From: Fidelibacterota bacterium | Lineage (GTDB): Bacteria > Marinisomatota > SORT01 | DNA length: 62,904 nt | Assembly: GCA_022563775.1 (NCBI GenBank) | Contig: JADFMS010000003.1 | Location: 1-62,904 of the forward strand | Direction: 5' to 3' | In this document: one piece after another, positions 37,237 through 46,319 of the stretch | Position numbering within the stretch: position 1 is the stretch's first letter | Layout of the letters: every line of letters begins with the position of its first letter | Program-made: the position numbers and the translations under genes | Notes under the pieces: model-generated | What the model saw: the letters and a program-made list of their open reading frames with translations, nothing else | What the model was told of the DNA's origin: nothing | The model's database searches: none

Positions 37237-37613
37237 TTTATTCTCCTTTCTTCTTGCTATAAAGTGGTGGATTTGGTGTCAATATAGTATGTAATATATA
37301 GGAAATGTCAATTCTTTTCTGTCGGTACCTGTATAGATAAAAAGTTATCTCCCAATCACGGCTTGCCAAAGCCATAATAAGGGTTCTACTGAGTATTCCC
37401 AAAAAGAATCCCCGCCTTTGGCATTGTACACTTATAATGAGTGTTGCGAGACAATTCGAGTCATAATTTTCACATCGAAACCTTAATAGAGATGACGAGG
37501 ATTCAATCCAGCGAAGCTACCCCGTTCATACGCTTAATGTTTCATTTACGAATGAATTTTTACACACTAATAATGTGTTTAATACTGCTATTTTTAGTTA
37601 GTATCAAATGATA
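37237..37613. other. Intergenic region, no gene
   Basis: AT-rich stretch of about 375 bases between two minus-strand secreted-protein genes. I see no gene, repeat-family member or clear terminator in it; the promoter for the CHRD gene should lie near its left end. Confidence 0.5.
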
Positions 37614-38843
37614 CTATTTCAGTAATACCATTTTCTTTGTACTCACAAAATCACCTGAAGTTAATCGATAAAAATATATGCCTGATGAGACGTTCGAAGC
37701 GTTCCAGGTGACTGAGTGATAGCCTGCTTGTTGAATCTCGCTCACAAGTTTGGCAACTTCCTGTCCCAATAGATTGTAAATTATCATAGCCACATCTCCT
37801 GACTGAGGAAGAGAATATTTTATAGTCGTCTCAGGGTTAAATGGGTTAGGGAAATTTTGATTAAGTTCAAAACTTGTTGGCGCAGTCAAATCACCTTTAA
37901 TTACTCCTACCGGTGAATGCCCCGGATTGATCATTAAAGTATCCAGTTCCCGAACCGTAGCGAATGGAATAAATCCGTCTGCCTCGGCAAATGCATAGAA
38001 ACTATCTATTTTTGCTACTTCTGTTACGTAATCAACCGATATTACCAAATTACCTGCATCTTTAAATTGTTTTAGCAGTCCGAGTTCATAAGTTTGTAAG
38101 TCAAATGGATTATTTTCATCGAGGTCACCGAAGAAATAGCTGTCCTCCGCTCCAATTCCATGAATCTTTTGCAGATAAATGGTTGAGGAATCGGGCGAGG
38201 CATCGTCAATTATCGATGAGCCGTTCTGAGGGAAAATATAAAAATTGCTACAAGAACATTTACTGCTTGCATAGTCTGCCATTTCAATCACAAACTCAAT
38301 CATATCGTTAGCTGAATTATCATTTTCAGACATATCTCCTTCAGGTCCAAAAAAGTAATATGCGTCTATAATATCTAAATATATTCCGTCAAAGCCGGCT
38401 TTGATAATTTTATCCAGATAGGCATCGGGCGAACCCATAATTATTTTTTTCCAACCATCCATCCAATAACGAACTTTGAAGTTTCCTTCCCATGCCGGAT
38501 TAGTAGGTCCCAACCAGGAGGGATTCCCCTCTTCCCAAGCAGACTGCCAATAATACCTATAATCCTCTGCTTCACCTATTGACATATAGCTAAGCACAAT
38601 TTTACCTGTATCCTTCAACTGCCGGATTTGACTGGATGTGAATTCTCCGTCTGCCGACCCATCTGAAGAATAATCCATCACCACCAAGTCGTAAGAAGAT
38701 GCTGCTATGGTGTCAATGTTGATCCGTTGCAGCTGATATAACCAGCTATTTACATCTTGTAATGTTTGCGCTGAAGCACTCTTAGTCAACGGCAGATATA
38801 ATAAACATATCATAACCACCTTGAAGAATAAATTATATCTCAT
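37614..38843 (-). CDS. GH114-like (TM1410 family) secreted hydrolase with T9SS tail
   Basis: 409 residues. Signal peptide ending SASAQ near residue 26. The catalytic TIM barrel resembles the TM1410/GH114 endo-alpha-1,4-polygalactosaminidase family: YDLVVMDYSSDGSADG (beta 2), GKIVLSYMSIGEAEDYRYYW, KVRYWMDGWKKII and GFDGIYLDIIDAYYF, with Asp and Glu in the expected active-site strands. It may cleave galactosaminoglycan-type exopolysaccharide. The last 80 residues form a type IX sorting tail (NPFNPETTIKYSLP ... GIYFYRLTSGDF ... KKMVLLK). The cleaved substrate is inferred from the family only. Confidence 0.85.
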   Translation of the reverse strand: MRYNLFFKVVMICLLYLPLTKSASAQTLQDVNSWLYQLQRINIDTIAASSYDLVVMDYSSDGSADGEFTSSQIRQLKDTGKIVLSYMSIGEAEDYRYYWQSAWEEGNPSWLGPTNPAWEGNFKVRYWMDGWKKIIMGSPDAYLDKIIKAGFDGIYLDIIDAYYFFGPEGDMSENDNSANDMIEFVIEMADYASSKCSCSNFYIFPQNGSSIIDDASPDSSTIYLQKIHGIGAEDSYFFGDLDENNPFDLQTYELGLLKQFKDAGNLVISVDYVTEVAKIDSFYAFAEADGFIPFATVRELDTLMINPGHSPVGVIKGDLTAPTSFELNQNFPNPFNPETTIKYSLPQSGDVAMIIYNLLGQEVAKLVSEIQQAGYHSVTWNASNVSSGIYFYRLTSGDFVSTKKMVLLK

Positions 38844-38957
38844 TCTGAAAACCTTTATATTTTTATAATACAGTTAGAAAAATGTACGTTAAAGAGTTTT
38901 AACTTACAAGATTCTGACCCGTTTACATTATTTTAGTTGGAGCAACCAGCGACGATT

Positions 38958-39059
38958 GAGACGATCCCTATGTCTCGAAAGCTAATTATTATACGCTCTC
39001 GTTTTCGTGAGTTTGGCACTACGAAAATATGTATACTAAGTGGGGTTTATGAGACTGCG
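38958..39059 (+). repeat. Structured repeat family R, copy 1 (left part incomplete)
   Basis: TGTCTCGAAAGCTAATTATT, then CTCTCGTTTTCGTGAG, TTTGGCACTACG and the right-end GTTTATGAGAC. It lies directly against the stop of an orphan T9SS tail (39060-39062, minus). First member of the family in the window. Confidence 0.7.
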
Positions 39060-39104
39060 CTATTTTAGGAGCACCATCTTCCTCGCTCGGACGAAATCGC
39101 CTGC
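39060..39104 (-). pseudogene. Orphan T9SS tail end
   Basis: The minus strand encodes AGDFVRARKMVLLK followed by TAG, the exact last residues of a type A sorting tail. Nothing upstream belongs to a T9SS protein: a cyclase ends 6 bases before in another frame. It is a remnant of a deleted secreted-protein gene or a dispersed piece of tail DNA. Two more such ends occur at 54947 and 62345. Confidence 0.75.
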
Positions 39105-39109
39105 TCGGT

Positions 39110-39298
39110 CTATATATCCTTCAGAAGTTGCTGGAAGTGAGGATCTTCTCTTAATGGGTAAAAAATAGGATCTATCATAAGCCACGACTTTGATATTGGC
39201 GCGGGCACGGAAAGCAAATACTCGATTCTATCAATAGCGTTCTCGTAGTCACCTACCATTGTATATATTTCTGCCATGACCATGACCGTTAGAGGTCC
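39110..39298 (-). pseudogene. In-frame continuation of cyclase copy 3 beyond its TGA
   Basis: After TGA at 39299-39301 the same frame continues GPLTVMVMAEIYTMVGDYEN and ends ...DPIFYPLREDPHFQQLLKDI at TAG 39110-39112. The ending matches the closing motif of the other cyclase copies (LRDHPKFRSLIEKI, LRSDPRFSELLKKM). The TGA probably replaced CGA (Arg). These 62 residues are lost unless the stop is read through. Confidence 0.8.
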
Positions 39299-41413
39299 TC
39301 AATAGTGGCACAACGAAATGGGCATGATCTCTGTCCCTTTCAGACCAGCCTCAATAGCGCGATCTCTAAGTCCTAATTTGGCGCACACAAACCCTAACAG
39401 TGAGTTCAATCTAAAATTATTCGGACTCTTCTTAATCTTCTCCTCCAACAATATTCGAGCCGAATCATAATATGCATCTCCATATTTTTCTTCTTCCATC
39501 AAATTATATAATTGAGCTTTGGTGAGAAAAAATGTCAACTTATCATTTCCGAACGAATCAGGAGATATATTATCAATTATTTCGTTTCTTCCTTTCTTTA
39601 ACAGGTCAAAACGCCATAAACCTATCCCCCAAAGGTATGATTTCGCACCAGCCATTATTTCACTGATATCCACTAACGAGGCTTCACTCAGTACCCTCTC
39701 TGCTCGCTCTGTATTACCATCAGAAAGCAGATACAACCATGCCTCATACGCATAAATGTCGGAAGAATTCGGATTAAGCGCTTTTGCGCGCAATATGTAC
39801 TTTTCTGCCTCTAAGTAGTCACGCAGGTAGAGGTAAGTCAGAGCGGTTTCTAACGTCTTGGTCGGAGAAAGCGGATCAATCTTTGTAGCTCTCCTATAAT
39901 TTGCTATCGATTCCTCCCATTTCCCCTGTCGCTTCTGAACAAGAGCCAAAGCTGCGTAAACGTCACTATTATTAGGTTGACTCCTTAATGCTATAGAAAA
40001 ATGCTCTAACGCTTCATTGTAATCTCTATGAACCCGGTTATGAAATTCTCCATACGCAAGGTGAGCCTCTGTTAAATTGGGAATTAAACGGAGTGCTTCT
40101 AAAACAGCTTTCTCTGCTTGAATTTGTCGCTCTTCAGTAGCACTCCCATACCAGTAGAGATAAGTATATGCCAATGATAGCCGCGCATACGCCAATGCAA
40201 AATTTGGGTCCAGCTCAACAGCCGTTTGATAATAATTAATTGCTTCAATAAAATTTTTGCCCTCTGTACCTCGATTGAGATAGTCATTTCCCCTGAGAAA
40301 GTAATCGTAAGCCTTAAGGTTCTTGGTGTGTTCCCTGTTTATTAATTTTCGTTCCGGTTCAAGCAATGTAATATCCATCGCCGAGGCTACTTTTTCTGCA
40401 ATATCTGTCTGAAGTTTGAAAATTTCTTCCATAAATCCATCATAAGTAGTAGCCCATATATGCGAATCATCTGACACTCTGATAAGCTGTGGTGTAATTC
40501 GAACAGCTTTTCTACCCTCACCATCCAATTGGTACCGGATAGTTCCTTCAAGTATATACTGCACTCCAAGCTGCTTACCGATTTCTGCGGCACTTATCGC
40601 TATATTTTTATATTGAATTGCGCTCGTTCGCGAAATCACTCCCAATCCACTAATTGCAGCCAACCGGCTTGTTATCTCCTCCGTAATCCCGTCAGCGAAA
40701 TATTCGTTTTCCGGTGAACCTAAATTTTCGAATGGCAAGACCACCAGCATTTTTTTATCGGGAGAATGAGTGGTATCATCCGAGAAGAAAAAATAACCTC
40801 CTAAAAGAAGTACCACTATAAGTGATGCTGTTGCCGAAAGCCAATTTCGCATCTTTTTATCGCCCAGAATTTGATATGCCGATCCCGCTTCCTTCCTTGG
40901 CACAGAAAGATCATCCCCCTTTAAAGCATATACTTTTATGGATCTATCGACATTTTTCAGACTTTTCTCACCAAGAAAGACTGTCTCAATATCACGTTGA
41001 TTTTTGATGTCATCATAAACCCTACCGGATATACATACGCCGCCAGGTTCCGCCAACGGCTCAATTCTTGATGCAACATTCACACCGTCCCCGTAAACTT
41101 CATCGCCCTCAACAACGACATCACCGACATGAATACCTATTCGGAGGCTAATCTCCTTCACGTCCGGAAGATGACTCTGTATTTCCGCAGCGCAGTTAAC
41201 TGCCTCAATCGCGCTTCCAAATGTGCTAAATGTTCCATCACCCACATATTGAATAATTTCACCCAGGTGATTCTCAATTAAAGGGGTTATAATCTCTCGT
41301 TGTCTTTGTACAAGCTCCCGGGCTTTAACCTCATCTTTTTGCATTAAAGCGGTATAGCCTACCATATCGATAAACATTATGGCTGCGAGCTTGCGTTTGG
41401 GCTCAGAGGGCAT
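39299..41413 (-). CDS. Class III nucleotide cyclase, TolB-like and TPR fusion (copy 3)
   Basis: 704 residues as read. Cyclase domain 5-170 with MFIDMVGY, YVGDGTF and GDGVNVASR; Gln again at the purine-specifying position (EIIQYVGDG). A membrane helix near 192-210 (LSATASLIVVLLLGGYFFF) leads to a TolB/FlgO-like domain (MLVVLPFENLGSPENEYFAD), which suggests a sensor outside the inner membrane, then TPR units (YQTAVELDPNFALAYARLS and others). An AGAAGGA ribosome site precedes the ATG. The stop at 39299 is premature by about 62 residues. A repeat of family R lies about 80 bases upstream, where the promoter should be. Confidence 0.85.
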   Translation of the reverse strand: MPSEPKRKLAAIMFIDMVGYTALMQKDEVKARELVQRQREIITPLIENHLGEIIQYVGDGTFSTFGSAIEAVNCAAEIQSHLPDVKEISLRIGIHVGDVVVEGDEVYGDGVNVASRIEPLAEPGGVCISGRVYDDIKNQRDIETVFLGEKSLKNVDRSIKVYALKGDDLSVPRKEAGSAYQILGDKKMRNWLSATASLIVVLLLGGYFFFSDDTTHSPDKKMLVVLPFENLGSPENEYFADGITEEITSRLAAISGLGVISRTSAIQYKNIAISAAEIGKQLGVQYILEGTIRYQLDGEGRKAVRITPQLIRVSDDSHIWATTYDGFMEEIFKLQTDIAEKVASAMDITLLEPERKLINREHTKNLKAYDYFLRGNDYLNRGTEGKNFIEAINYYQTAVELDPNFALAYARLSLAYTYLYWYGSATEERQIQAEKAVLEALRLIPNLTEAHLAYGEFHNRVHRDYNEALEHFSIALRSQPNNSDVYAALALVQKRQGKWEESIANYRRATKIDPLSPTKTLETALTYLYLRDYLEAEKYILRAKALNPNSSDIYAYEAWLYLLSDGNTERAERVLSEASLVDISEIMAGAKSYLWGIGLWRFDLLKKGRNEIIDNISPDSFGNDKLTFFLTKAQLYNLMEEEKYGDAYYDSARILLEEKIKKSPNNFRLNSLLGFVCAKLGLRDRAIEAGLKGTEIMPISLCHY

Positions 41414-41492
41414 TTAATATCCTTCTAACTATCTGAATTTGATTTTACAATACTAAGACTTGAAGATACATCTTCATGTAATCTCTCACAAG

Positions 41493-41650
41493 ATAAATAA
41501 TAACCAATTAATCCCTATTATAAGTTTTGATATACGTTTTTGGGACAGTAAAAATATGTCTCATAAACGGTCGTCTGTAAGACAAAAAAGCGCTGTCTAA
41601 AAAGCTAATTGTCATAAACATACTTTTAGTGAGCTTTAAGACAGCTGGAA
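41493..41650 (+). repeat. Structured repeat family R, copy 2
   Basis: Starts with an AT-rich lead (TAACCAATTAATCCCTATTA) also found at copies 51155 and 59468, then TGTCTCATAAACG and the central stem GCTGTCTAAAAAGC (41592-41605) with GCTTTAAGACAGC (41633-41645), nearly perfect. It lies between the start of cyclase copy 3 and the end of the gene at 41702; a GGGGTAAGGTCA motif follows. Confidence 0.8.
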
Positions 41651-41701
41651 GGCTATTAGCACACGGTTAAGGACTTTAGGGGTAAGGTCACATCAAACCG
41701 G

Positions 41702-42268
41702 TTAACGTTTGAAGGTGAGAATGCTTTCTACCACTATCTTGTCTTTGATTATCTTAAAATTCTGGTTGGAGGTGGTTACATTTATGCGCCTCTTAGTACC
41801 GTCGGGAAGATCGACCATAATTGATTTCTGTATCGGTTGAGGTCCGGCGAACTCGAATTTTGGCTTATAGTATTTCGCAAGGTCGATGGTAGCTACCTTA
41901 ACGCCGAAAATCTTCACGTCGAATTTTGCTTCCCTCACTTTTACCGAGATTACGTTTGTTGAAAGATCGTAGTTCACGTCAACAGAGCCTTTGACTTTTT
42001 CGGTAAATGTTATTCCTTTCGCTTTTATGTCCGCATCGGCATAGAACGTTGCGTTATCCTTTTCAAAGTCTATTCGGGCGTTTCTTATCTTCCATGTGTA
42101 ATCGGTCTTGATAAAAGCCTTTTTGAACTTTCCGCTGCCGGAAATCTGTCCCACGGCATTCAGGAATTTATTAAACATTGTTTCATGCAGTGCTACCTGC
42201 GCGTCCTGAGCCAATCCGAGCCTCACAGAGAAGAGTGCTATGGTCAAGATAAGTAAAATTATTTTCAT
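41702..42268 (-). CDS. Secreted protein of unknown function, beta-rich
   Basis: 188 residues with a signal peptide (MKIILLILTIALFSVRLGLA, cleavage after about 20). The mature part alternates short strands (WKIRNARIDFEKDNATFYAD, GSVDVNYDLSTNVISVKVR, FDVKIFGVKVATID), like lipid-binding or barrel-type periplasmic proteins. No family recognised. It is the last member of a run of minus-strand envelope genes with CsgG-like and LPP20-like genes, so it could be a periplasmic part of the same assembly; that is inference from order only. Confidence 0.6.
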   Translation of the reverse strand: MKIILLILTIALFSVRLGLAQDAQVALHETMFNKFLNAVGQISGSGKFKKAFIKTDYTWKIRNARIDFEKDNATFYADADIKAKGITFTEKVKGSVDVNYDLSTNVISVKVREAKFDVKIFGVKVATIDLAKYYKPKFEFAGPQPIQKSIMVDLPDGTKRRINVTTSNQNFKIIKDKIVVESILTFKR

Positions 42269-42425
42269 AGTAGCTGCTCCTTTAATAAAGATGAACTATC
42301 GGCAGTTCACAATATAAAACTCCAACAATGAAAATTCCCCTCAAACGACGCAGTGGGGAATTTTCAAATTGATTTGTTGTTTCGTTTCTTAATAAATCTC
42401 TTGTTATACAGCGTCCGGATTTCTT

Positions 42426-42986
42426 CTATTGGTCCGACCGTCCGCTGATCTCTCCGAACGCTTCTTCCGCATGATTCAAAATCGTTTGCTCCACCTCTTC
42501 CGAAAGCTCTTCCATCTGTTCTATTTGGCTTTTGAAATCAGTCAAACTCATGCGAGCGAGAGAATACTGCGCTTTTTCACTCGGGTCATAATACCGGTTA
42601 ACTATAAAAGCGCCGGTCAAATTCAGGTCGGTGAAAGCTTTAGTAGCCTGTTGATGAAACGACTCGATGTTCGCCAGTTCGCCGTCGCCGACTATCCGCT
42701 CATAAGCCTTCAGCATTTCCTCTATCTTTGTTGTGAATGACCTTGCCAATTCGGCTCTCGCATTCAGGTCGGCGGCAGTGCGACGGGAGGATAAGGTCGG
42801 GTGTGTCATCAACTCGGCTAATCCAACTCCGTAAAACGCAACATTTTCTTCATCGGGAAAAGCGCCGGAACCCATATCGACCCAATCGGGCCTATTTTCT
42901 GTCGGTTTTTCCACCTTTGGGCCGCTTCCTCCGCAACCTGCGAAAACAAACATAACAACCGACAATAATATCATCTTGCTTTTCAT
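42426..42986 (-). CDS. LPP20-family lipoprotein (FlgP-like)
   Basis: 186 residues. Lipobox VFAGC with the modified Cys near residue 18, so outer-membrane or periplasmic lipoprotein. The mature N-terminus RPDWVDMG ... VAFYGVGLAE and the helical ARAELARSFTTKIEEMLKAY correspond to LPP20/FlgP-type domains, which include Helicobacter LPP20 and Vibrio FlgP. A strong AGGAGG ribosome site lies 6 bases before the ATG. FlgP works with FlgO and FlgT at the flagellar outer-membrane rings; no flagellar gene is present here, so another outer-membrane complex with the two genes upstream is suggested. Confidence 0.75.
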   Translation of the reverse strand: MKSKMILLSVVMFVFAGCGGSGPKVEKPTENRPDWVDMGSGAFPDEENVAFYGVGLAELMTHPTLSSRRTAADLNARAELARSFTTKIEEMLKAYERIVGDGELANIESFHQQATKAFTDLNLTGAFIVNRYYDPSEKAQYSLARMSLTDFKSQIEQMEELSEEVEQTILNHAEEAFGEISGRSDQ

Positions 42987-43094
42987 TTTTTCCTCCTCAT
43001 TTTATTTATTTCTAATTATCATTTCTTCAAATAAAAACTTAATCAAATCTCACTTTCAAAGTTTGATGACCGTCACTGCTAAAAATGAGGACTG

Positions 43095-44501
43095 TTACCG
43101 CCAAACGGTTATGAGAAATTCAGGCAGAACATTTTCTGATATTTTTTTATAAGCGTTTTCCAACGCCTTCAAACCCGCTTTTTCATAATTTAAATGAATT
43201 CCTTTAATATTAGTCAGTCCGTCGCTGTAGACCTCATCACCGGACGACACATCTATGGCAGAAATCTCCAGGTCCGCATAGGCTACATATTGTCCATAGA
43301 TGACATTTCCCTCGCGTGTTTCGACGGAAAACTTAATCGCAAGATCAGCCTCTCCTATGTCGTCCGTAAAGGTCAAACCCTTATCGGTTAACCAGTTCTT
43401 TATCTTAGGCGTTAAAGATTGAATTTTTAGCGCTTCACCTAAGTTTGACTCCCTTGACTCAAAGAAGACGCTTAACCCGGTCACATTCAAGATTAAGTTA
43501 ACGCTTGGGACGGACAAATTCTGTAAAATATCCCGAATCACGCGTGATTCCGCTTCGTTGTCCACCGAGCTTAGAAGATCGAGCTCGGACTTGATTATCT
43601 GTATTTTATCGGTGGAAGTGATCTTAGCGACCCGGACGCTCGCAACCCCGCGACTGTCGGTCAGGGTCCGCTCAAGTATAGTTCCGGAACCCCTGATGAA
43701 AGAAAACCTGATGGGCAAGTTAGAGACTTTCCTTTCTTTGCCATTACGGTCAGAGTAAACCGCATGAATAATGACGGGCTCTTGCAACGGTTTTCCCACT
43801 TTCGTGTTTCGTTTGTTCTTCTCTCCCTTCAAATCGATTTTACCTATGAGGGACTGCAAGGAAGTGTAAATTTCGTTCCGCATAAAGATCTTCCTTCCCT
43901 CATATTCGGTCAATAACGGTTCTGCAATATGATTTTGTATCGGGTTAAAGGCATTTATGTAATAGTTCAAACCGTTTGCGATATTATATTCCTTTTCTTC
44001 CGCTTTCCCTTTGCTTAAAAGGTCTTTCGAAAGGCTTATCGCTTTTTCCAATTTTAGTCTCTTCCGTTCCTCATACATCGACTTTGAAAGCCTGTAATAA
44101 ACCCAATACTCTCTGTCGTTCTCCCAAGTGTCGATGAGTTCGAATTCCTCGAGATTTGCCTCTGTCGTTGACTGGATTTCCGACCTGAACTCGCTTTCCG
44201 ACATACCGCTTTGAATCGTAATTACATCGATGATTTCGCTCGAAATATTAATGGTTATCTCCGATGCAAGATCGTTGAGAGCGTAATCTTTAGCCCGGCG
44301 AAAATAATCTCTGTTTTGCCCCGCCTTCTCGGCTATTCCAATGCCAATATAATATCCTTTAATTACCGGGCGTTTTTTCACCCAATCAGGCTTCTTCGGA
44401 GCGGCAGCTGTAACGCTTATCAAGAGAATGAGAAGTGCTGTGAGAGCAAAAAACTTTCCGAATAATATTCTACGTTTCATATTTAACTTACTCCCGCTCA
44501 T
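43095..44501 (-). CDS. Secreted protein with LPP20-like N-terminal domain
   Basis: 468 residues. Signal peptide (FALTALLILLISVTAAA) followed by KPDWVKKRPVIKGYYIGIGI and AKDYALNDLASEITINISSE, an LPP20/FlgT-N-like domain. Then a helical segment (AISLSKDLLSKGKAEE), a beta-sandwich-like domain with the big-like GSGTILERTLTDSRGVASVR around residue 265-285, and a C-terminal domain containing IGEADLAIKFSVETREG. The overall plan (LPP20-like plus further domains) recalls FlgT. It lies 108 bases upstream of the LPP20 lipoprotein gene in the same direction. The exact function is unknown. Confidence 0.7.
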   Translation of the reverse strand: MSGSKLNMKRRILFGKFFALTALLILLISVTAAAPKKPDWVKKRPVIKGYYIGIGIAEKAGQNRDYFRRAKDYALNDLASEITINISSEIIDVITIQSGMSESEFRSEIQSTTEANLEEFELIDTWENDREYWVYYRLSKSMYEERKRLKLEKAISLSKDLLSKGKAEEKEYNIANGLNYYINAFNPIQNHIAEPLLTEYEGRKIFMRNEIYTSLQSLIGKIDLKGEKNKRNTKVGKPLQEPVIIHAVYSDRNGKERKVSNLPIRFSFIRGSGTILERTLTDSRGVASVRVAKITSTDKIQIIKSELDLLSSVDNEAESRVIRDILQNLSVPSVNLILNVTGLSVFFESRESNLGEALKIQSLTPKIKNWLTDKGLTFTDDIGEADLAIKFSVETREGNVIYGQYVAYADLEISAIDVSSGDEVYSDGLTNIKGIHLNYEKAGLKALENAYKKISENVLPEFLITVWR

Positions 44502-44638
44502 TAACCCACCTTATTATATTACACATATTGCCTCTATTTTGCATTAAATATCACTCTTTTTTGTAGCATGGAAGCTGGCACAACTATAGGGGGAAAAGTC
44601 ATATTTGCAGATTCAATCCCGGTTTTAAGCAATTTGGT

Positions 44639-46144
44639 TTAATAGAAAGTCTTCAGATCCGTGAACTTGTAGCCTATAGTTACAAACAGCCCCGCCACAT
44701 TTATAGTTGGCGCATCACCGTTCCAGACAGCATTATAATCGGGATCATCCTCCTCTTCCGAAAGATTTTTCCATGTATCGGAACCGCTGTCGCTTCTGTA
44801 ACCTACAAAGATTGACAGGTCTCTGGTTGCCGACCTGTAGTATTCCATGCTAATTCCGAAAAGCGTTGAGAATGAAGCGCTGTTCACCAGCACATCTGCG
44901 TCATCTTTTTTAAAAAAGAATATTCCTCCAAGTCCCCCTCTCGCCCTGAGAGAAAATGTATTCCCGTTGTATATCTTCATGCTCGGACCCAGGTCAGCAC
45001 CTAAACCGTGATCTCTTTCACCGCGGGAATCCCTACCGTTCATATACCGGAAAGCAAACCACCCGTTATATACATTGAACGGAAATAATTCCGGCACGAG
45101 ATTAAGGCTGAAAGCGCCTGAAGTCAGTTGTGTATATGAGAAATATCCCGCTCCCAGCGGTCTGTGGAATTCTACCGCCTTGTATCCCGACTTTATCGGC
45201 TCCCAAACTTTAACAGGTCGGGCGATATTTCCTTCATCAAGAATTTTGTTTGCCTCTAAAAATCCTACTCGTTTCCCCTCGGACCTGAAGATCTTCCCAT
45301 TTATTTCTATCGTATTACCGGGACGGAAGATCTCGAACATAGTCCCTTTCTCGATGCCTATTTCATATCCGCCTGGGATGAATATTCTCCCATCGTCCAT
45401 CTTCGTAATAATCATTGTGAGAAGATAGAAATTTTTTAATTCGATCAACGTCGCCCTTTTGAACTTTTTAAAGGTCTTTTCTCTTGATTTGCCGCGGGTC
45501 CCTCCTGTATGACCAACATTGATTGTAGCCGACTGCAAAACTTGCCCGGTTTCTATATTTACTTTTTTTAATGATACCGATAATATAGTCTGAATGTTAT
45601 TCGGATATTTTTCTTCCTCGTCACTTCCATGTACAATCGCCTCTACGAGCCCCTTGCCGAGAGCCTTCCCCAATTCTCCCCAGAATGAATCATTGGCATC
45701 GTCATCGTCATCATCATCGTCTTTTTTAGGCGGTACCCCCTTTTGCGAGTAGGTTAATACATCAATTATCAACCCTTCCTCAGCAGCAGCAATGTTGCCT
45801 ATTTCTACTATCATAGAATCGTTTACGACGCCGCTAAGCTGAAGCCTCTGCTCTTTCATAATAGATTCCAATACGTTTCGATCAATTACTTCATACCTGC
45901 CGAGGTTTACCGCCAAGCTAGTTACATAAGCGGCTATTTCAACTTCTATAGAATTGGATTCATATTTTTTGAACTCGGATGGGAGAATAAGCAGACTTTT
46001 CTTCTCCGGAGCCTCAAGCTCTTCCAAGTCTGATTCCTGAGCTTGAATGTCAGAATACAATAAATTGATCAGCAGGAAAGAAAATAAACAGTAAACGAAG
46101 GATTTATTCCCCCATTCGAGATTAGTTTTGCAAAAACTTTTCAT
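44639..46144 (-). CDS. CsgG-like protein with C-terminal outer-membrane barrel
   Basis: 501 residues. Signal peptide near 15-35 (YCLFSFLLINLLYSDIQA). Residues 48-200 resemble the CsgG/TolB-like fold (SLLILPSEFKKYESNSIEVE, RYEVIDRNVLESIMKEQRLQ, VEIGNIAAAEEGLIID). An acidic run of eight Asp residues at about 142-149 interrupts it. The last 170 residues have barrel-like strands (YKAVEFHRPLGAGYFSYTQ, DLSIFVGYRSDSGSDTW, NVAGLFVTIGYKF), ending close to an aromatic C-terminus as in OMPs. Combining a CsgG-type domain with a barrel is unusual. It is the first gene of the envelope cluster that continues to 41702. Confidence 0.72.
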   Translation of the reverse strand: MKSFCKTNLEWGNKSFVYCLFSFLLINLLYSDIQAQESDLEELEAPEKKSLLILPSEFKKYESNSIEVEIAAYVTSLAVNLGRYEVIDRNVLESIMKEQRLQLSGVVNDSMIVEIGNIAAAEEGLIIDVLTYSQKGVPPKKDDDDDDDDANDSFWGELGKALGKGLVEAIVHGSDEEEKYPNNIQTILSVSLKKVNIETGQVLQSATINVGHTGGTRGKSREKTFKKFKRATLIELKNFYLLTMIITKMDDGRIFIPGGYEIGIEKGTMFEIFRPGNTIEINGKIFRSEGKRVGFLEANKILDEGNIARPVKVWEPIKSGYKAVEFHRPLGAGYFSYTQLTSGAFSLNLVPELFPFNVYNGWFAFRYMNGRDSRGERDHGLGADLGPSMKIYNGNTFSLRARGGLGGIFFFKKDDADVLVNSASFSTLFGISMEYYRSATRDLSIFVGYRSDSGSDTWKNLSEEEDDPDYNAVWNGDAPTINVAGLFVTIGYKFTDLKTFY

Positions 46145-46319
46145 CAGCTACTCCTAATATTGAGGTCAAATTTTTATTGAATACTTTCTTAATTATCCGA
46201 AATTAGGTGCTGCATTTCTTCCACTTCAAATGTAGATGCTACCTAAATGTAATTCAACTTTTTTTCGCATATATTCATATAGAGAAGTATATATTTTGAC
46301 TCCGACATGCTGTAATTAC

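Noticed and set aside
39299..39301. Selenocysteine codon in cyclase copy 3
   Set aside because: No redox role is expected at this TPR position, other copies have no Cys there, and no SECIS-like hairpin is obvious directly after the TGA. A nonsense change is simpler.
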